Assembly: GCA_963803065.1 (NCBI GenBank) | Contig: CAWDKW010000012.1 | Span: 73,200 to 137,199, forward strand | Length of the DNA: 64,000 bases | Reading direction: 5' to 3' | From: DASXMT01 sp963803065 | GTDB taxonomy: Bacteria; Actinomycetota; Acidimicrobiia; Acidimicrobiales; RAAP-2 | Shown here: positions 33,858-41,923 of the stretch, one piece after another | Layout: every line of letters starts with the position of its first letter | How positions within the stretch are numbered: position 1 is the first letter of the stretch | Position numbers and translations under genes: made by a program | Notes under the pieces: generated by a model | Database searches by the model: none | The model's input: only the letters and a program-made list of their open reading frames with translations | Told to the model about the DNA's origin: nothing

Positions 33858-34985
33858 TCAGCGGGTGCCGGCCCACTGGCCGGCATGGACGAAGGGGGTG
33901 GTGACGACCGTCCCGTCCAGCGAGCGGCCGCGCAGGGCGATGGACAGCGAGGCGCCGGGCTGGGTGTCGACGGTCGCGTCCACCAGGGCCAGGGCGATGC
34001 CGTGCCCGAGCATGGGCGAGAAGTTGCCGCTCGTCACCGTGCCCACCGTGCTGCCGCCGGCCTCGACGTCCGAGCCCTGCCGCGGTGGCTGCCGGCCCGG
34101 TGTGGTCAGTCCGACCAAGTGGCGCCGGACACCGACTGCCCGCTCGGCCACGAGGGCGTCGAGCCCACGGAAGGCGTCCTTGTCCCAACCCACCACCCAC
34201 CCCAGTCCGGCCTGGAGCGGGGTGATGCCGGGCCCGAGCTCGTGGCCGTGGAGCGGGAGGGCCGCCTCGAGCCGGAGCGTGTCCCTCGCCCCGAGCCCGG
34301 CCGGGACGACGCCGGCCTCGAGCAGGGCGTCCCAGAAGCGCTCGGCGATCCCGGCCGGGACGGCGCACTCCACGCCGTCCTCGCCCGTGTAACCGGTACC
34401 GGCCGCCCGGCAGGAGACGCCGGCCCAGTCGAAGGTGCCCACCCGGAACCGGGGAATGGCGGCGGCGTCGGGGGCGACGGTGGCCAGGCGCCGGCGGGCG
34501 TCAGGGCCCTGGACGGCGACGATGGCTCGGCGCTCGGTGGTGTCCGTCCCCCCGATGGCCGACACCACCCGTTCGGTGTTGGACGCGTTGGGCATCACGT
34601 CGAAGACCTCGTCGTCCACCCACCAGACGATGATGTCGTCCACCACCGAGGCGTCGTCCTCGTCGAGAAGGTGGGTGTACTGGGCCCGCCCGGGTCCGAT
34701 GCGCCGGAGGTCGTTGGACAGCGAGACCTGGAGCCGATCGAACGCGTCCGCACCCTCGACCCGCACCGTGCCCAGATGGCTCACGTCGAAGGCCACCGCC
34801 CCTGTCCGACAGGCCCGGTGCTCGGACAGCGTCCCGTCCGGATAGGCCAACGGCATCTCCCACCCGCCGAACTCGACCAACTTGGCTCCGAGACGGCGGT
34901 GGGCAGCGACCAGGGGCGTCTGGTGCAGGCTCCGTGCGCCGCGGTGAGGGCCCGCGGCCGTGCTGCTCGGGGGTGCGGCGGTCAC
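33858..34985 (-). CDS. gcvT: Aminomethyltransferase, glycine cleavage T protein
   Basis: A 375-residue folate-binding protein. It shows LVEFGGWEMPLAYPDGTLSEHRACRTGAVAFDVSHLG, the conserved folate pocket, followed by VQGPDAR, GYTGEDGVE and RDTLRLEAALPLHGHEL. It takes the aminomethyl group from lipoylated H protein and gives ammonia plus methylene-tetrahydrofolate. It is the first of three gcv genes in a leftward operon headed by an FtsR-like gene, and works with GlyA at 44652 in the same one-carbon pool. Confidence 0.95.
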   Translation of the reverse strand: MTAAPPSSTAAGPHRGARSLHQTPLVAAHRRLGAKLVEFGGWEMPLAYPDGTLSEHRACRTGAVAFDVSHLGTVRVEGADAFDRLQVSLSNDLRRIGPGRAQYTHLLDEDDASVVDDIIVWWVDDEVFDVMPNASNTERVVSAIGGTDTTERRAIVAVQGPDARRRLATVAPDAAAIPRFRVGTFDWAGVSCRAAGTGYTGEDGVECAVPAGIAERFWDALLEAGVVPAGLGARDTLRLEAALPLHGHELGPGITPLQAGLGWVVGWDKDAFRGLDALVAERAVGVRRHLVGLTTPGRQPPRQGSDVEAGGSTVGTVTSGNFSPMLGHGIALALVDATVDTQPGASLSIALRGRSLDGTVVTTPFVHAGQWAGTR

Positions 34986-34994
34986 GCCGCCACA

Positions 34995-35447
34995 CTAAAC
35001 GGTGTCGACCCGATGAGCGATCAGGCCGGGCGGGCGACGGCGCCGGAGCCCGCCTGCGCCCAGGCCGTCGCCCACCAGCCCGTACTTGGCCAGCAACGCA
35101 AGGGTGTCGCGCTGATACAGCACCTTCACCCGGATCTCCGGGTAGAGCTCCCGGAGCCGACGCACCTTGGCGTTCTTCTTGGTGACCAGTGGCTGGTTCA
35201 TGGTGGTCAGCTCGACGAAGAGGCGCCGGGCCGGGAGCCAGAAGTCGGGCCGGAACCCGGACATAGGCCTTCCCTGGTCGTCCCATCGGAGGGCGAACTC
35301 GACCGGCTCGTACTCCCACGACACGCCGTAGAAGTCGAGGATCCGGGCGAACCGTCGTTCCGAGTCGTGGGCGAACCGGGTCGCCTCGGTCATCGACGAC
35401 GAGGCCCGCCGAGGGATTGGTGTCGGTTCGCGCACTCCCCGGCTCAA
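34995..35447 (-). CDS. Small nuclease-fold-like protein of unknown function
   Basis: About 150 residues. The core reads HDSERRFARILDFYGVSWEYEPVEFALRWDDQGRPMSGFRPDFWLPARRLFVELTTMNQ, the arrangement of a PD-(D/E)xK fold: Glu in the first helix, Asp in RPDF and Glu in FVEL. The usual ExK is replaced by ELTTM, with lysines several residues later (TKKNAK). It may be an inactive or altered nuclease fold. A TTG at 35447 overlaps the upstream stop (TTGA); an ATG at 35393 begins nearer to the conserved part. It lies between ftsR-like and gcvT. Confidence 0.65.
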   Translation of the reverse strand: MSRGVREPTPIPRRASSSMTEATRFAHDSERRFARILDFYGVSWEYEPVEFALRWDDQGRPMSGFRPDFWLPARRLFVELTTMNQPLVTKKNAKVRRLRELYPEIRVKVLYQRDTLALLAKYGLVGDGLGAGGLRRRRPPGLIAHRVDTV

Positions 35448-35965
35448 TGCTCGGCTGCCTCGGGGGTAGCCAGGTACCGGGCGGCGGGATGTCTCTCGGG
35501 AATGCGCGTGCGAGTGCTCGGCTCGCTGATCTTCACGATGGCCGCCTCGAGCTCTTTGACCACGCCGGAGAGGGGCAGCACGTTGAAGACCCCTTGGCCG
35601 CCGGCCAAGAGATCGACCACCTCGCCGTTGGAGTGGGCCAGGACCGAGCGGGACCCGGCCAGCACCAACTGGGCCGAGGCCAGGTCGGCGCCGAGGTCAT
35701 CGCGGAGACACTGGATGGCCTGACGGGCCTGCTTCAGCTTGAGGCCGGCATCGAGCAGTTGCTTGATGACCTTCAGCTCCAAGACGTCGTTGTACGAATA
35801 GCGCCGTTGGCTCCCGCTGCCTTGCGCGTCGGCTATCGACGGCCGAAGGAGCCCGGTCCGGGCCCAGTAGTCCAACTGGCGATACGTGATCCCGACGATC
35901 GAGCACACTTGCGGCCCCCGGAAACCGTCCTCGGGGACGTCGCTGCTGGTACGTGCGATCATCAA
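35444..35965 (-). CDS. ftsR: MerR-family regulator of the FtsR (Rv1828) type
   Basis: A 173-residue protein. The N-terminal DNA-binding domain reads GFRGPQVCSIVGITYRQLDYWARTGLLRPS followed by GSGSQRRYSYNDVLELKVIKQLLDAGLKLKQARQAI; the GITYRQLDYWART stretch is the signature of mycobacterial FtsR/Rv1828. The C-terminal part has GEVVDLLAGGQGVFNVLPLSGVVKEL, also typical. In mycobacteria this regulator controls cell-division genes and lies near gcvH, garA and gcvB. Here it heads the gcvT-gcvPA-gcvPB operon. No metal- or drug-binding domain is seen. Confidence 0.88.
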   Translation of the reverse strand: MMIARTSSDVPEDGFRGPQVCSIVGITYRQLDYWARTGLLRPSIADAQGSGSQRRYSYNDVLELKVIKQLLDAGLKLKQARQAIQCLRDDLGADLASAQLVLAGSRSVLAHSNGEVVDLLAGGQGVFNVLPLSGVVKELEAAIVKISEPSTRTRIPERHPAARYLATPEAAEH

Positions 35966-36138
35966 CCCTCCTCCTCCACCTCGACGGGAGGTTGACCATC
36001 ACCCGAAGGTAGAGCGTCAACCTGACAACCCCACGGTATCACACGCCCGTAATTACCCGGGTGTGACCCGATGCCGGCCCGCTCGGGGGGGCAGGGGCTG
36101 ATTTGGACGGGCGCACCGGCGCGGCAATGATTCGTTCC

Positions 36139-36528
36139 ATGACCGTGATCAAGATCAATGCCATTACCGTCCCCTCCGAGTCTGGAGACGAGTTGGCCCG
36201 TCGCTTCGCCAACCGTGCCGGGGCCGTGGACGGCGCCGACGGCTTCGAGGGCTTCGAGCTGATGCGTCCCGTGGACGATCGTGAGACGTGGTTGGTGGTG
36301 ACGCGATGGCGCGACGACGCAGCGTTCGAAGCTTGGGTGGCGTCGCCCGCGTTCGGGCATGGTCACCGGGGTTCCTCGGAGGGTTCGGGCGCACACGGTT
36401 CGGCTGGCGCGCACGGCGCGCACGGCGCGCACGGCGGGCACGGCGGCGACAGTGACGCCGCTCCGCCGGTGTCGATGAGCAGCGAGCTGTGGGCCTACGA
36501 GGTCGTCGACCTGTCCTCTCCCGAATGA
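36139..36528 (+). CDS. mhuD: Haem-degrading monooxygenase, MhuD-like, with His/Gly-rich tail
   Basis: A 129-residue dimeric ferredoxin-like barrel protein. MTVIKINAITVP, ARRFANRAGAVDGADGFEGFELMRPV and WLVVTRWRDDAAFEAWVASPAF correspond to MhuD, including the Asn in KIN and the Trp of the catalytic site. The haem-binding His would be in the following GHGHRG stretch. Between residues about 73 and 112 it carries HGAHGAHGAHGGHGG, a His/Gly-rich insert not typical of MhuD, which could bind haem or metal. The ATG at 36139 fits the homologous N-terminus. It releases iron from haem in the cytoplasm. Confidence 0.85.
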   Translation: MTVIKINAITVPSESGDELARRFANRAGAVDGADGFEGFELMRPVDDRETWLVVTRWRDDAAFEAWVASPAFGHGHRGSSEGSGAHGSAGAHGAHGAHGGHGGDSDAAPPVSMSSELWAYEVVDLSSPE

Positions 36529-36834
36529 GCGTCTCACCGCCGACGACATCGACAGCTTCGGAGCAACCGTCGCAGTCGGCGCTGCCGGAGCACCGGCGGT
36601 CCATCGAGTAGGTAGCCTTCGACGCTGGCGACTCGCTCGTCGTCATCGGAACGCTCCGGGACTGTCGTTCGTGGGCCGAGGGTCCTGTCGTGGACGCGTC
36701 CACGACATGGAGCTGCGGGTGACGGTCCGACTCCCCGACTCCTCGTGCACTTCCGGGAGCGCGTGGCCAGGGGCGGCCGAGCCCCGGAGCCCTCGGCCCC
36801 TGCACTCGGCGACCGGGTCGGCCATGATGTTCAC
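36529..36834. other. Intergenic stretch, nothing recognised
   Basis: About 300 bases between the mhuD-like gene and the GSxLSI repeat gene. No coding frame with family-like features, no RNA gene and no clear repeat are seen. Confidence 0.4.
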
Positions 36835-37116
36835 ATGTCCAATGGCAATGGGACGTCAAGGCTGTCCGTCCGATCGAGCGGCTCGTTGCTCTCGATCAAC
36901 TCGAAGGGGTCGATCCTGTCGATCAACTCGATCGGATCGGTCCTGTCCATCGGATCCATCGGATCGGCCGGCTCGGTGCTGTCGGTGGGCAGCTTCTTGG
37001 GGATCGGCTCGGTCCTCTCGGCGGCATCCGTCCTCTCGGTCCTGTCTTGGCGATCGTGGGGTGGCGTGCTCGGGGCGGGTCGGCGCCGTGGGGCCCGGGA
37101 GCCGCACGGCGCCTGA
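36835..37116 (+). CDS. Small GSxLSI-repeat protein
   Basis: A 93-residue protein made of six-residue repeats: SGSLLSINSKGSILSINSIGSVLSIGSIGSAGSVLSVGSFLGIGSVLSAASVLSVLS, with Gly-Ser at one position and alternating aliphatic residues, then a basic RRRGAREPHGA tail. The hexapeptide period with small and aliphatic residues fits a beta-solenoid or an amphipathic beta-sheet, possibly self-assembling. The repeats are imperfect at DNA level, so this is not recent slippage. No signal peptide is evident. Function unknown; the ATG at 36835 starts directly before the repeats. Confidence 0.6.
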   Translation: MSNGNGTSRLSVRSSGSLLSINSKGSILSINSIGSVLSIGSIGSAGSVLSVGSFLGIGSVLSAASVLSVLSWRSWGGVLGAGRRRGAREPHGA

Positions 37117-37213
37117 TCGCCCCGATTCGGCCTGAACCGACGGTCGGCGCGCAGAGCCCGGGCCTTCCCGAGCGGCCCGCCGGCGATCACGGTCGAGCCC
37201 CGGTCGTCGTCGC

Positions 37214-37816
37214 CTACGGCGTGGTCGTCGTGGTGGTGGGCGGGACTGTCGTGGTGGTGGGCGGGACTGTCGTCGTCGTCGGTGGGACCGTCGTGGTGGT
37301 GGTCGGCGGCGCCGTCGTGGTCGTGTGCGGGACCGTCGTCGTGGGCGAGACCGTGGTCGTGGTGTGTGGCGTGGTGGTCGAGCTGCTCGTCGTCGTCGTG
37401 GTCGGGTTGTTCGAGTTCGACCCGGTGGTGAGCAAGACGATGATCAAAACGATCACGATGATGGCCAGAACGGCGATGACCCACGGCCACCAGTTCCGCC
37501 GCTCGCCCCCGTCGTCGCCGCCACCGGGTGGCTGCTGTCCCGGGGGTCGATAGGCGCCGGATGCTGCAGCCGTCGGGACGACGGCGGTGGGATCACCGGT
37601 CGGGCCGGTGACCGCTCTGGTCGGCTCGTCGGCCGGCGATGGGCCCTCGCTGCCGGCGGGCGGCACGGCCTGGGTCCGACCGTAGGGATCGGGCGGCGGC
37701 GGAGCATGGCCGGCGGGCGGCGGGGGCAGGCTCTCGTAGTCGGGGTGCTGCTCGGGCGGGTACCACTTGTGGTCCGATGCCTGCCACCAGCCCTTGCCCT
37801 GGGAGTAATCGCTCAT
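37214..37816 (-). CDS. Membrane-anchored Thr/Pro-rich surface protein with DUF2510-like N-terminus
   Basis: A 200-residue protein. The N-terminal GKGWWQASDHKWYPPEQHPDYE is a DUF2510-like tryptophan motif, followed by a Pro-rich segment, a transmembrane helix (WWPWVIAVLAIIVIVLIIVLLTT), then about 65 residues of Thr/Pro/Val (TTTTVPPTTTT units) that would lie outside the cell as a rigid, possibly glycosylated stalk. The repeats are encoded by 21-bp near-repeats around 37219-37310. Function unknown. Confidence 0.7.
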   Translation of the reverse strand: MSDYSQGKGWWQASDHKWYPPEQHPDYESLPPPPAGHAPPPPDPYGRTQAVPPAGSEGPSPADEPTRAVTGPTGDPTAVVPTAAASGAYRPPGQQPPGGGDDGGERRNWWPWVIAVLAIIVIVLIIVLLTTGSNSNNPTTTTTSSSTTTPHTTTTVSPTTTVPHTTTTAPPTTTTTVPPTTTTVPPTTTTVPPTTTTTTP

Positions 37817-37985
37817 TGGTCCAACACCCACAGTCCCCGATCGCACGTATGGCGTGAGGCTGGATCATACGCACATCACCCCGGGCGTCGGCGGATGGCC
37901 CCGTCGCCCTTTGGCCGATGTGCCGCCCAGAGGACGGGCAGCGATTACCGTGATGCGGCATGAGCATGAACATGGGCGGGCCGCG

Positions 37986-38222
37986 ATGATCGACGTTGAC
38001 CTGGCCAAGGTGACCAAGGTCCTGTTCGGGAACGAGTGGTGGGACGTGCATCCCGGCACGCTCGTCATCGACCATGTGACCCTGGCCACCGACGACGACC
38101 CTCCGCCGGGTGACAGGGCCTCCCAGATGGCGTTCCGCTTCGTGGGCTCCTCGCTCGGCGAGTCGCGGGTCAAAGGACAAGTCACCGCGGTCCTGTCGGC
38201 CCTGCAGGCGGTGATCGAATAG
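37986..38222 (+). CDS. Small conserved-looking protein of unknown function
   Basis: A 78-residue acidic protein (MIDVDLAKVTKVLFGNEWWDVHPGTLVIDHVTLATDDDPPP...AFRFVGSSLGESRVKGQVTAVLSALQAVIE). The pattern of strands and a final helix suggests a small alpha/beta domain. Upstream in-frame Met codons at 37953 exist, but this ATG begins the protein-like part. No family recognised. Confidence 0.5.
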   Translation: MIDVDLAKVTKVLFGNEWWDVHPGTLVIDHVTLATDDDPPPGDRASQMAFRFVGSSLGESRVKGQVTAVLSALQAVIE

Positions 38223-38290
38223 CGGTGGCCGATTGAGCGAGGGCCGGCTAGCGAGCGGCGACGACCGCAGGCGCGGGCCGAGGTTTCACC

Positions 38291-39541
38291 TCAGCTGCCG
38301 ATGCGCCCCGTGCCGCCCATCGAGTAGGCGCTCTCTGCATGCTGGGACAGATCGAGCCCTTGGAACTCCTCCTCGGGCGAGACCCGGAGCCCGATGGTGA
38401 GGTCCACCGCCTTGGCGATCGCCCAGGTGGCACCGAAGGAGAACACGACGGTCACGACCGCGGCCAGGAGCTCCACCCCGAAGAAGTGGAGCCCGCCCCC
38501 CATGAACAGCCCGTTGGCACCGGCCGGATTGACGGCATTGGTGGCGAAGCACCCCAGGAGCACCATGCCGATCAAACCGCCGACACCGTGGACCCCGAGC
38601 ACGTCGAGGGAGTCGTCGTAGCGGAGCCGGAACTTCAGGCGGACGGCCAGGGCGCAGATGCACCCTGCGGCCGCGCCGATCAGCAGTGCCGGCATCGGTC
38701 CGACGAAACCGGCACAGGGCGTGATGGCCACCATGCCGGCCACCGCCCCCGATGCGGCACCGAGGGTCGTCGGGAACTTCTCCGTCGTCCGTTCGAAGAT
38801 GATCCAAGCCAAAAGGCCGGCGGCCGCTGCCAGCTGGGTATTGACGAACGCGTGGACGGCCACCCCGTTGGCGGCCAGAGCCGACCCGCCGTTGAACCCG
38901 AACCAGCCGAACCAGAGGATCCCCGCTCCGAGGAGGCTGATGGGAACGGAATGGGGAGCCATGCTCTCGCTGGGCCATCCCCGTCGGCGGCCGAGCACGA
39001 GCACGATGGCCAGCGTTGAGAAACCCGAGTTGATCTCCACCACCGTCCCGCCGGCAAAGTCGAGCACTCCCCGGCGGGCCAACCATCCCTCCGGGCTGAA
39101 CACCCAGTGGGCCAGGGGCACGTAGACGAGCACCACCCACAGGGCGATGAAGGCCACGAATCCGACGAACCGGACCCGGTCGACCACTCCCCCGCTGATC
39201 AAGGCGGCGGTGATGACGGCGAACATCATCTGGAAGATCATGATGGCCGACGGGGAGACGTCGACGCGGCCCAGCCCGGGAAGAGTACTGCCCAGGTGCT
39301 CGAGCCCGGCGAGGTGCAGGTCCCCGAGCAGACCGCCGCCGATGTCGTTGCCGAAGGCCAGGCTGAAACCAAACACGGCCCAGATCACACTGACGACGCC
39401 GATGCAGATGAAGCTCAGCATCATCACGGCCAGTACGTTCTTGGACCGGACCATGCCCCCATAGAAGAGGGCGAGACCCGGGGTCATGAAGAGGACGAGT
39501 GCGGCACTGACCAGGACCCAGGCGGTGTCGGCTGCGTGCAT
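38291..39541 (-). CDS. amt: Ammonium transporter, Amt family
   Basis: A 416-residue polytopic membrane protein with about 11 helices. It starts ADTAWVLVSAALVLFMTPGLALFYGGMVRSKN, the classic Amt N-terminus, and has DFAGGTVVEINSG with the conserved Asp, FGWFGFNGGSALAANG, and DDSLDVLGVHGVGGLIGMVLLG with a channel-lining His. The TPG(x)3FYGG set marks it as Amt rather than Rh. No glnK gene lies beside it, although the two are commonly paired. It brings ammonium in, or recruits it when scarce. Confidence 0.96.
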   Translation of the reverse strand: MHAADTAWVLVSAALVLFMTPGLALFYGGMVRSKNVLAVMMLSFICIGVVSVIWAVFGFSLAFGNDIGGGLLGDLHLAGLEHLGSTLPGLGRVDVSPSAIMIFQMMFAVITAALISGGVVDRVRFVGFVAFIALWVVLVYVPLAHWVFSPEGWLARRGVLDFAGGTVVEINSGFSTLAIVLVLGRRRGWPSESMAPHSVPISLLGAGILWFGWFGFNGGSALAANGVAVHAFVNTQLAAAAGLLAWIIFERTTEKFPTTLGAASGAVAGMVAITPCAGFVGPMPALLIGAAAGCICALAVRLKFRLRYDDSLDVLGVHGVGGLIGMVLLGCFATNAVNPAGANGLFMGGGLHFFGVELLAAVVTVVFSFGATWAIAKAVDLTIGLRVSPEEEFQGLDLSQHAESAYSMGGTGRIGS

Positions 39542-39812
39542 GTGTCCTCCCAGACGGGCGTGAGTGGCGGGGTGGCGTCGGGTCTCGCCGATGGCTGCTC
39601 CTTCACGCCGCCGGGAAACAATCGGCCCGCACGATAGCCCCAGGATCCTGGGCGCACGGGGACGGGCCAGTAGCGACTCGAGGGGCGCGGCCCATCAAAC
39701 TACACATATGTGGTTCCCGCTCGCTCCACTACCATCCGGTCCTTGTGTTCCCAGTTGAAGCAACAGACAGGATCGCTGTCGTTTCCGGGTCCAGGGCGAA
39801 TCGAGCGCATCC

Positions 39813-41090
39813 ATGAGCGCCGCAATGGGCGGCGTCCCGGACGTCACGCCCACCGAACGATCGGGCCTGATCCGGAACGCGCCCTTGTACCTGGTCGTCT
39901 TCGTCGGCTTTCTCGGCTACAGCCTCATGATCACCGTGTTCACGCCGATGATCCTCCACAACGACAACGGGATGCTGGCGGCATCATCGAGCACAGCCGA
40001 GCGGACGATCGTCCTCGGTGTCCTGTTGTCGCTCTACCCATTGGGGCAATTCTTCGGTGCGCCAGTACTCGGTGCCCTCTCCGACCGGCTCGGTCGCCGC
40101 CCGGTGCTCCTGGCCTCGCTCGGGGCAGGATGCGTCGGCTACGCCCTCATCGCTATTGCCGTCGGTCAGAAGAGCCTCTGGCTGCTCTTCGTGGCGTCGT
40201 TCTTCGGCGGCCTGACCGAGGCCAACATCTCGATCGCCCAAAGCTCCATCGCCGACACGGCCTCCCCGGCCGAGCGCAACCGCCTGTTCGGCTACGTGTA
40301 CCTCAGCGCCAGCATGGCCTACGTGATCGGCCCGTTGGTCGGGGGGCAGCTAGCCAACACCAACCTCGTCAGCTGGTTCCACTATCAGACGCCCTTCATC
40401 GCTGCCGGGATTCTGGTCTTCGTCACCCTCGTGGGCATGTTCCTCTGGTTTCCCGAGTCGCGCCGGAGCGGCGTGGCCGGTCCTGGCTACCTGAAGAGCT
40501 TCACCAACCTGGTCGGCGTGTTCACCGACAGGCGCATCCGCTCGCTGTACTTCGTGAACTTCTTGCTGTACCTGGCCATCTTCGGATTCTTCCGGGCCTA
40601 TCCCATGTACCTGGTGGATGCCTTCCACCTCCAGGTGTCAAAGGAGTCGGCCTTCGTCGCCTTCGTCGCGGTGCCCATCGTGGTGGCCAACCTGTGGTTG
40701 GTCGGCGCCCTGTCCCGGCACTTCTCGGCCGTGACCATGACGATGGTGTCGGGTGCGTTGACCGGGCTGTTCATGATCGTCGTCCCGCTGCCCGGAATCC
40801 TCAACCTGTTGTGGGTGACCCTGGGCCTCACCGCGTTCGGGCTCTCGGTGTGCATGCCCAGCTGCGCCACCATGATCTCGCTCGCCGTCGGAGACGAGGA
40901 GCAGGGGCGGGTCATGGGCAACAACCAGTCGCTGCAGACCGGCGCCGAGGCCCTCTCGGGCCTGGCCGGCGGGTTGTTCGCCGCCGTTTTGATCCAGCTC
41001 CCACTGCTCGTGTTCGCGACCATGGCGCTCGCCGGTGCGGGCCGGCTGTGGTTCGTGCGGCGGGCAAGGCCGGAGCTCGCCCCCAGCTGA
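39813..41090 (+). CDS. Major facilitator superfamily transporter
   Basis: A 425-residue protein with about 12 predicted membrane helices. The loop 2-3 signature reads GALSDRLGRRPVLL, the hallmark of MFS drug/proton antiporter-like carriers. A second-half FWFPESRR loop and a charged GVFTDRRIRSLY loop are also seen. Substrate cannot be told from sequence; it resembles Bcr/TetA-like or sugar efflux carriers. The intergenic space to the divergent amt is 270 bp. Confidence 0.88.
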   Translation: MSAAMGGVPDVTPTERSGLIRNAPLYLVVFVGFLGYSLMITVFTPMILHNDNGMLAASSSTAERTIVLGVLLSLYPLGQFFGAPVLGALSDRLGRRPVLLASLGAGCVGYALIAIAVGQKSLWLLFVASFFGGLTEANISIAQSSIADTASPAERNRLFGYVYLSASMAYVIGPLVGGQLANTNLVSWFHYQTPFIAAGILVFVTLVGMFLWFPESRRSGVAGPGYLKSFTNLVGVFTDRRIRSLYFVNFLLYLAIFGFFRAYPMYLVDAFHLQVSKESAFVAFVAVPIVVANLWLVGALSRHFSAVTMTMVSGALTGLFMIVVPLPGILNLLWVTLGLTAFGLSVCMPSCATMISLAVGDEEQGRVMGNNQSLQTGAEALSGLAGGLFAAVLIQLPLLVFATMALAGAGRLWFVRRARPELAPS

Positions 41091-41212
41091 CGCACCGGCT
41101 CGTCGGAACCGTCCGCCGGCTAGCGGGAGCGGATGGGCTCGGCACTGGTGTGGGCAAGTATTGTCGCAGTCGACCGCCGCCACTGCGTGACGTGAGCGAA
41201 TAGGAGAGTCAC

Positions 41213-41917
41213 ATCGAGCCGACCGAACTCCTTGCCCGAGTACCAAGGGAAACGACCACCATGGTGGCGGCCGCCCGTTCGGCCGGACTGGATGCTCCAG
41301 TTGGGTCCTGCCCCGGCTGGGACGTGACCGCCCTCCTCCGGCACATCGGGAAGATCCATCGCTGGGTCGCTTTGGTGATCGCCACCGGCGACATGAACAC
41401 GCCGCGCCCCGAGGGCACCGCGCCCCGAGGACCCGACCTCTTCGAGTGGATCGAGGCAGGGGCAGACAAGCTTTACGCTGCCGGCATGGAGAAGGGGCCC
41501 GCCGCCCCGGCATCCAATTGGGCCGGCGTCACACCCACCACGGCCTTCTGGTTCCGGCGGATGGCCAACGAGACCGCAGTCCACTCCTGGGACGCCCGGT
41601 CCGCTGCAGGAGACCCCGCACCCATCGAGGCCGAGCTGGCCGCCGATGCCATCGACGAGTGGCTCACGGTGATGGGGCCGCTGCGTCCTCCGGAAGGTCT
41701 GTCGGGGACCGTGCACATTCATTGCACCGACGTGGCCGGCGATTGGACGCTCGACTTGGCGACATTCGCAGCCGAGCGCCAGAGCGCCGATACCGACGCC
41801 CAGTTGCGCGGGCCGGCGTCAGGGATCCTGCTTCGTCTGCTCAACCGCTCCGACGAGGGGGAGATCCTCGGCGACGCTTCCATCTTTGCCGACTGGGATG
41901 ACAAGGTTCACTTCTGA
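41213..41917 (+). CDS. TIGR03083-type maleylpyruvate isomerase-like DinB-fold protein
   Basis: About 235 residues if begun at the ATC at 41213 (218 from the first ATG at 41261). It has CPGWDVTALLRHIGKIHRW, the motif of actinobacterial TIGR03083/mycothiol-dependent isomerase-like proteins, then FWFRRMANETAVHSWDARSAAGDPAPI with the metal His/Glu set. Homologue-like sequence (IEPTELLARVPRETTTMV) starts before the first ATG, after a GGAGAG at 41203-41208, and no ATG/GTG/TTG lies in frame there. Mycothiol-linked function is plausible given mscR; the substrate is unknown. Confidence 0.78.
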   Translation: MEPTELLARVPRETTTMVAAARSAGLDAPVGSCPGWDVTALLRHIGKIHRWVALVIATGDMNTPRPEGTAPRGPDLFEWIEAGADKLYAAGMEKGPAAPASNWAGVTPTTAFWFRRMANETAVHSWDARSAAGDPAPIEAELAADAIDEWLTVMGPLRPPEGLSGTVHIHCTDVAGDWTLDLATFAAERQSADTDAQLRGPASGILLRLLNRSDEGEILGDASIFADWDDKVHF

Positions 41918-41923
41918 CGCCCG

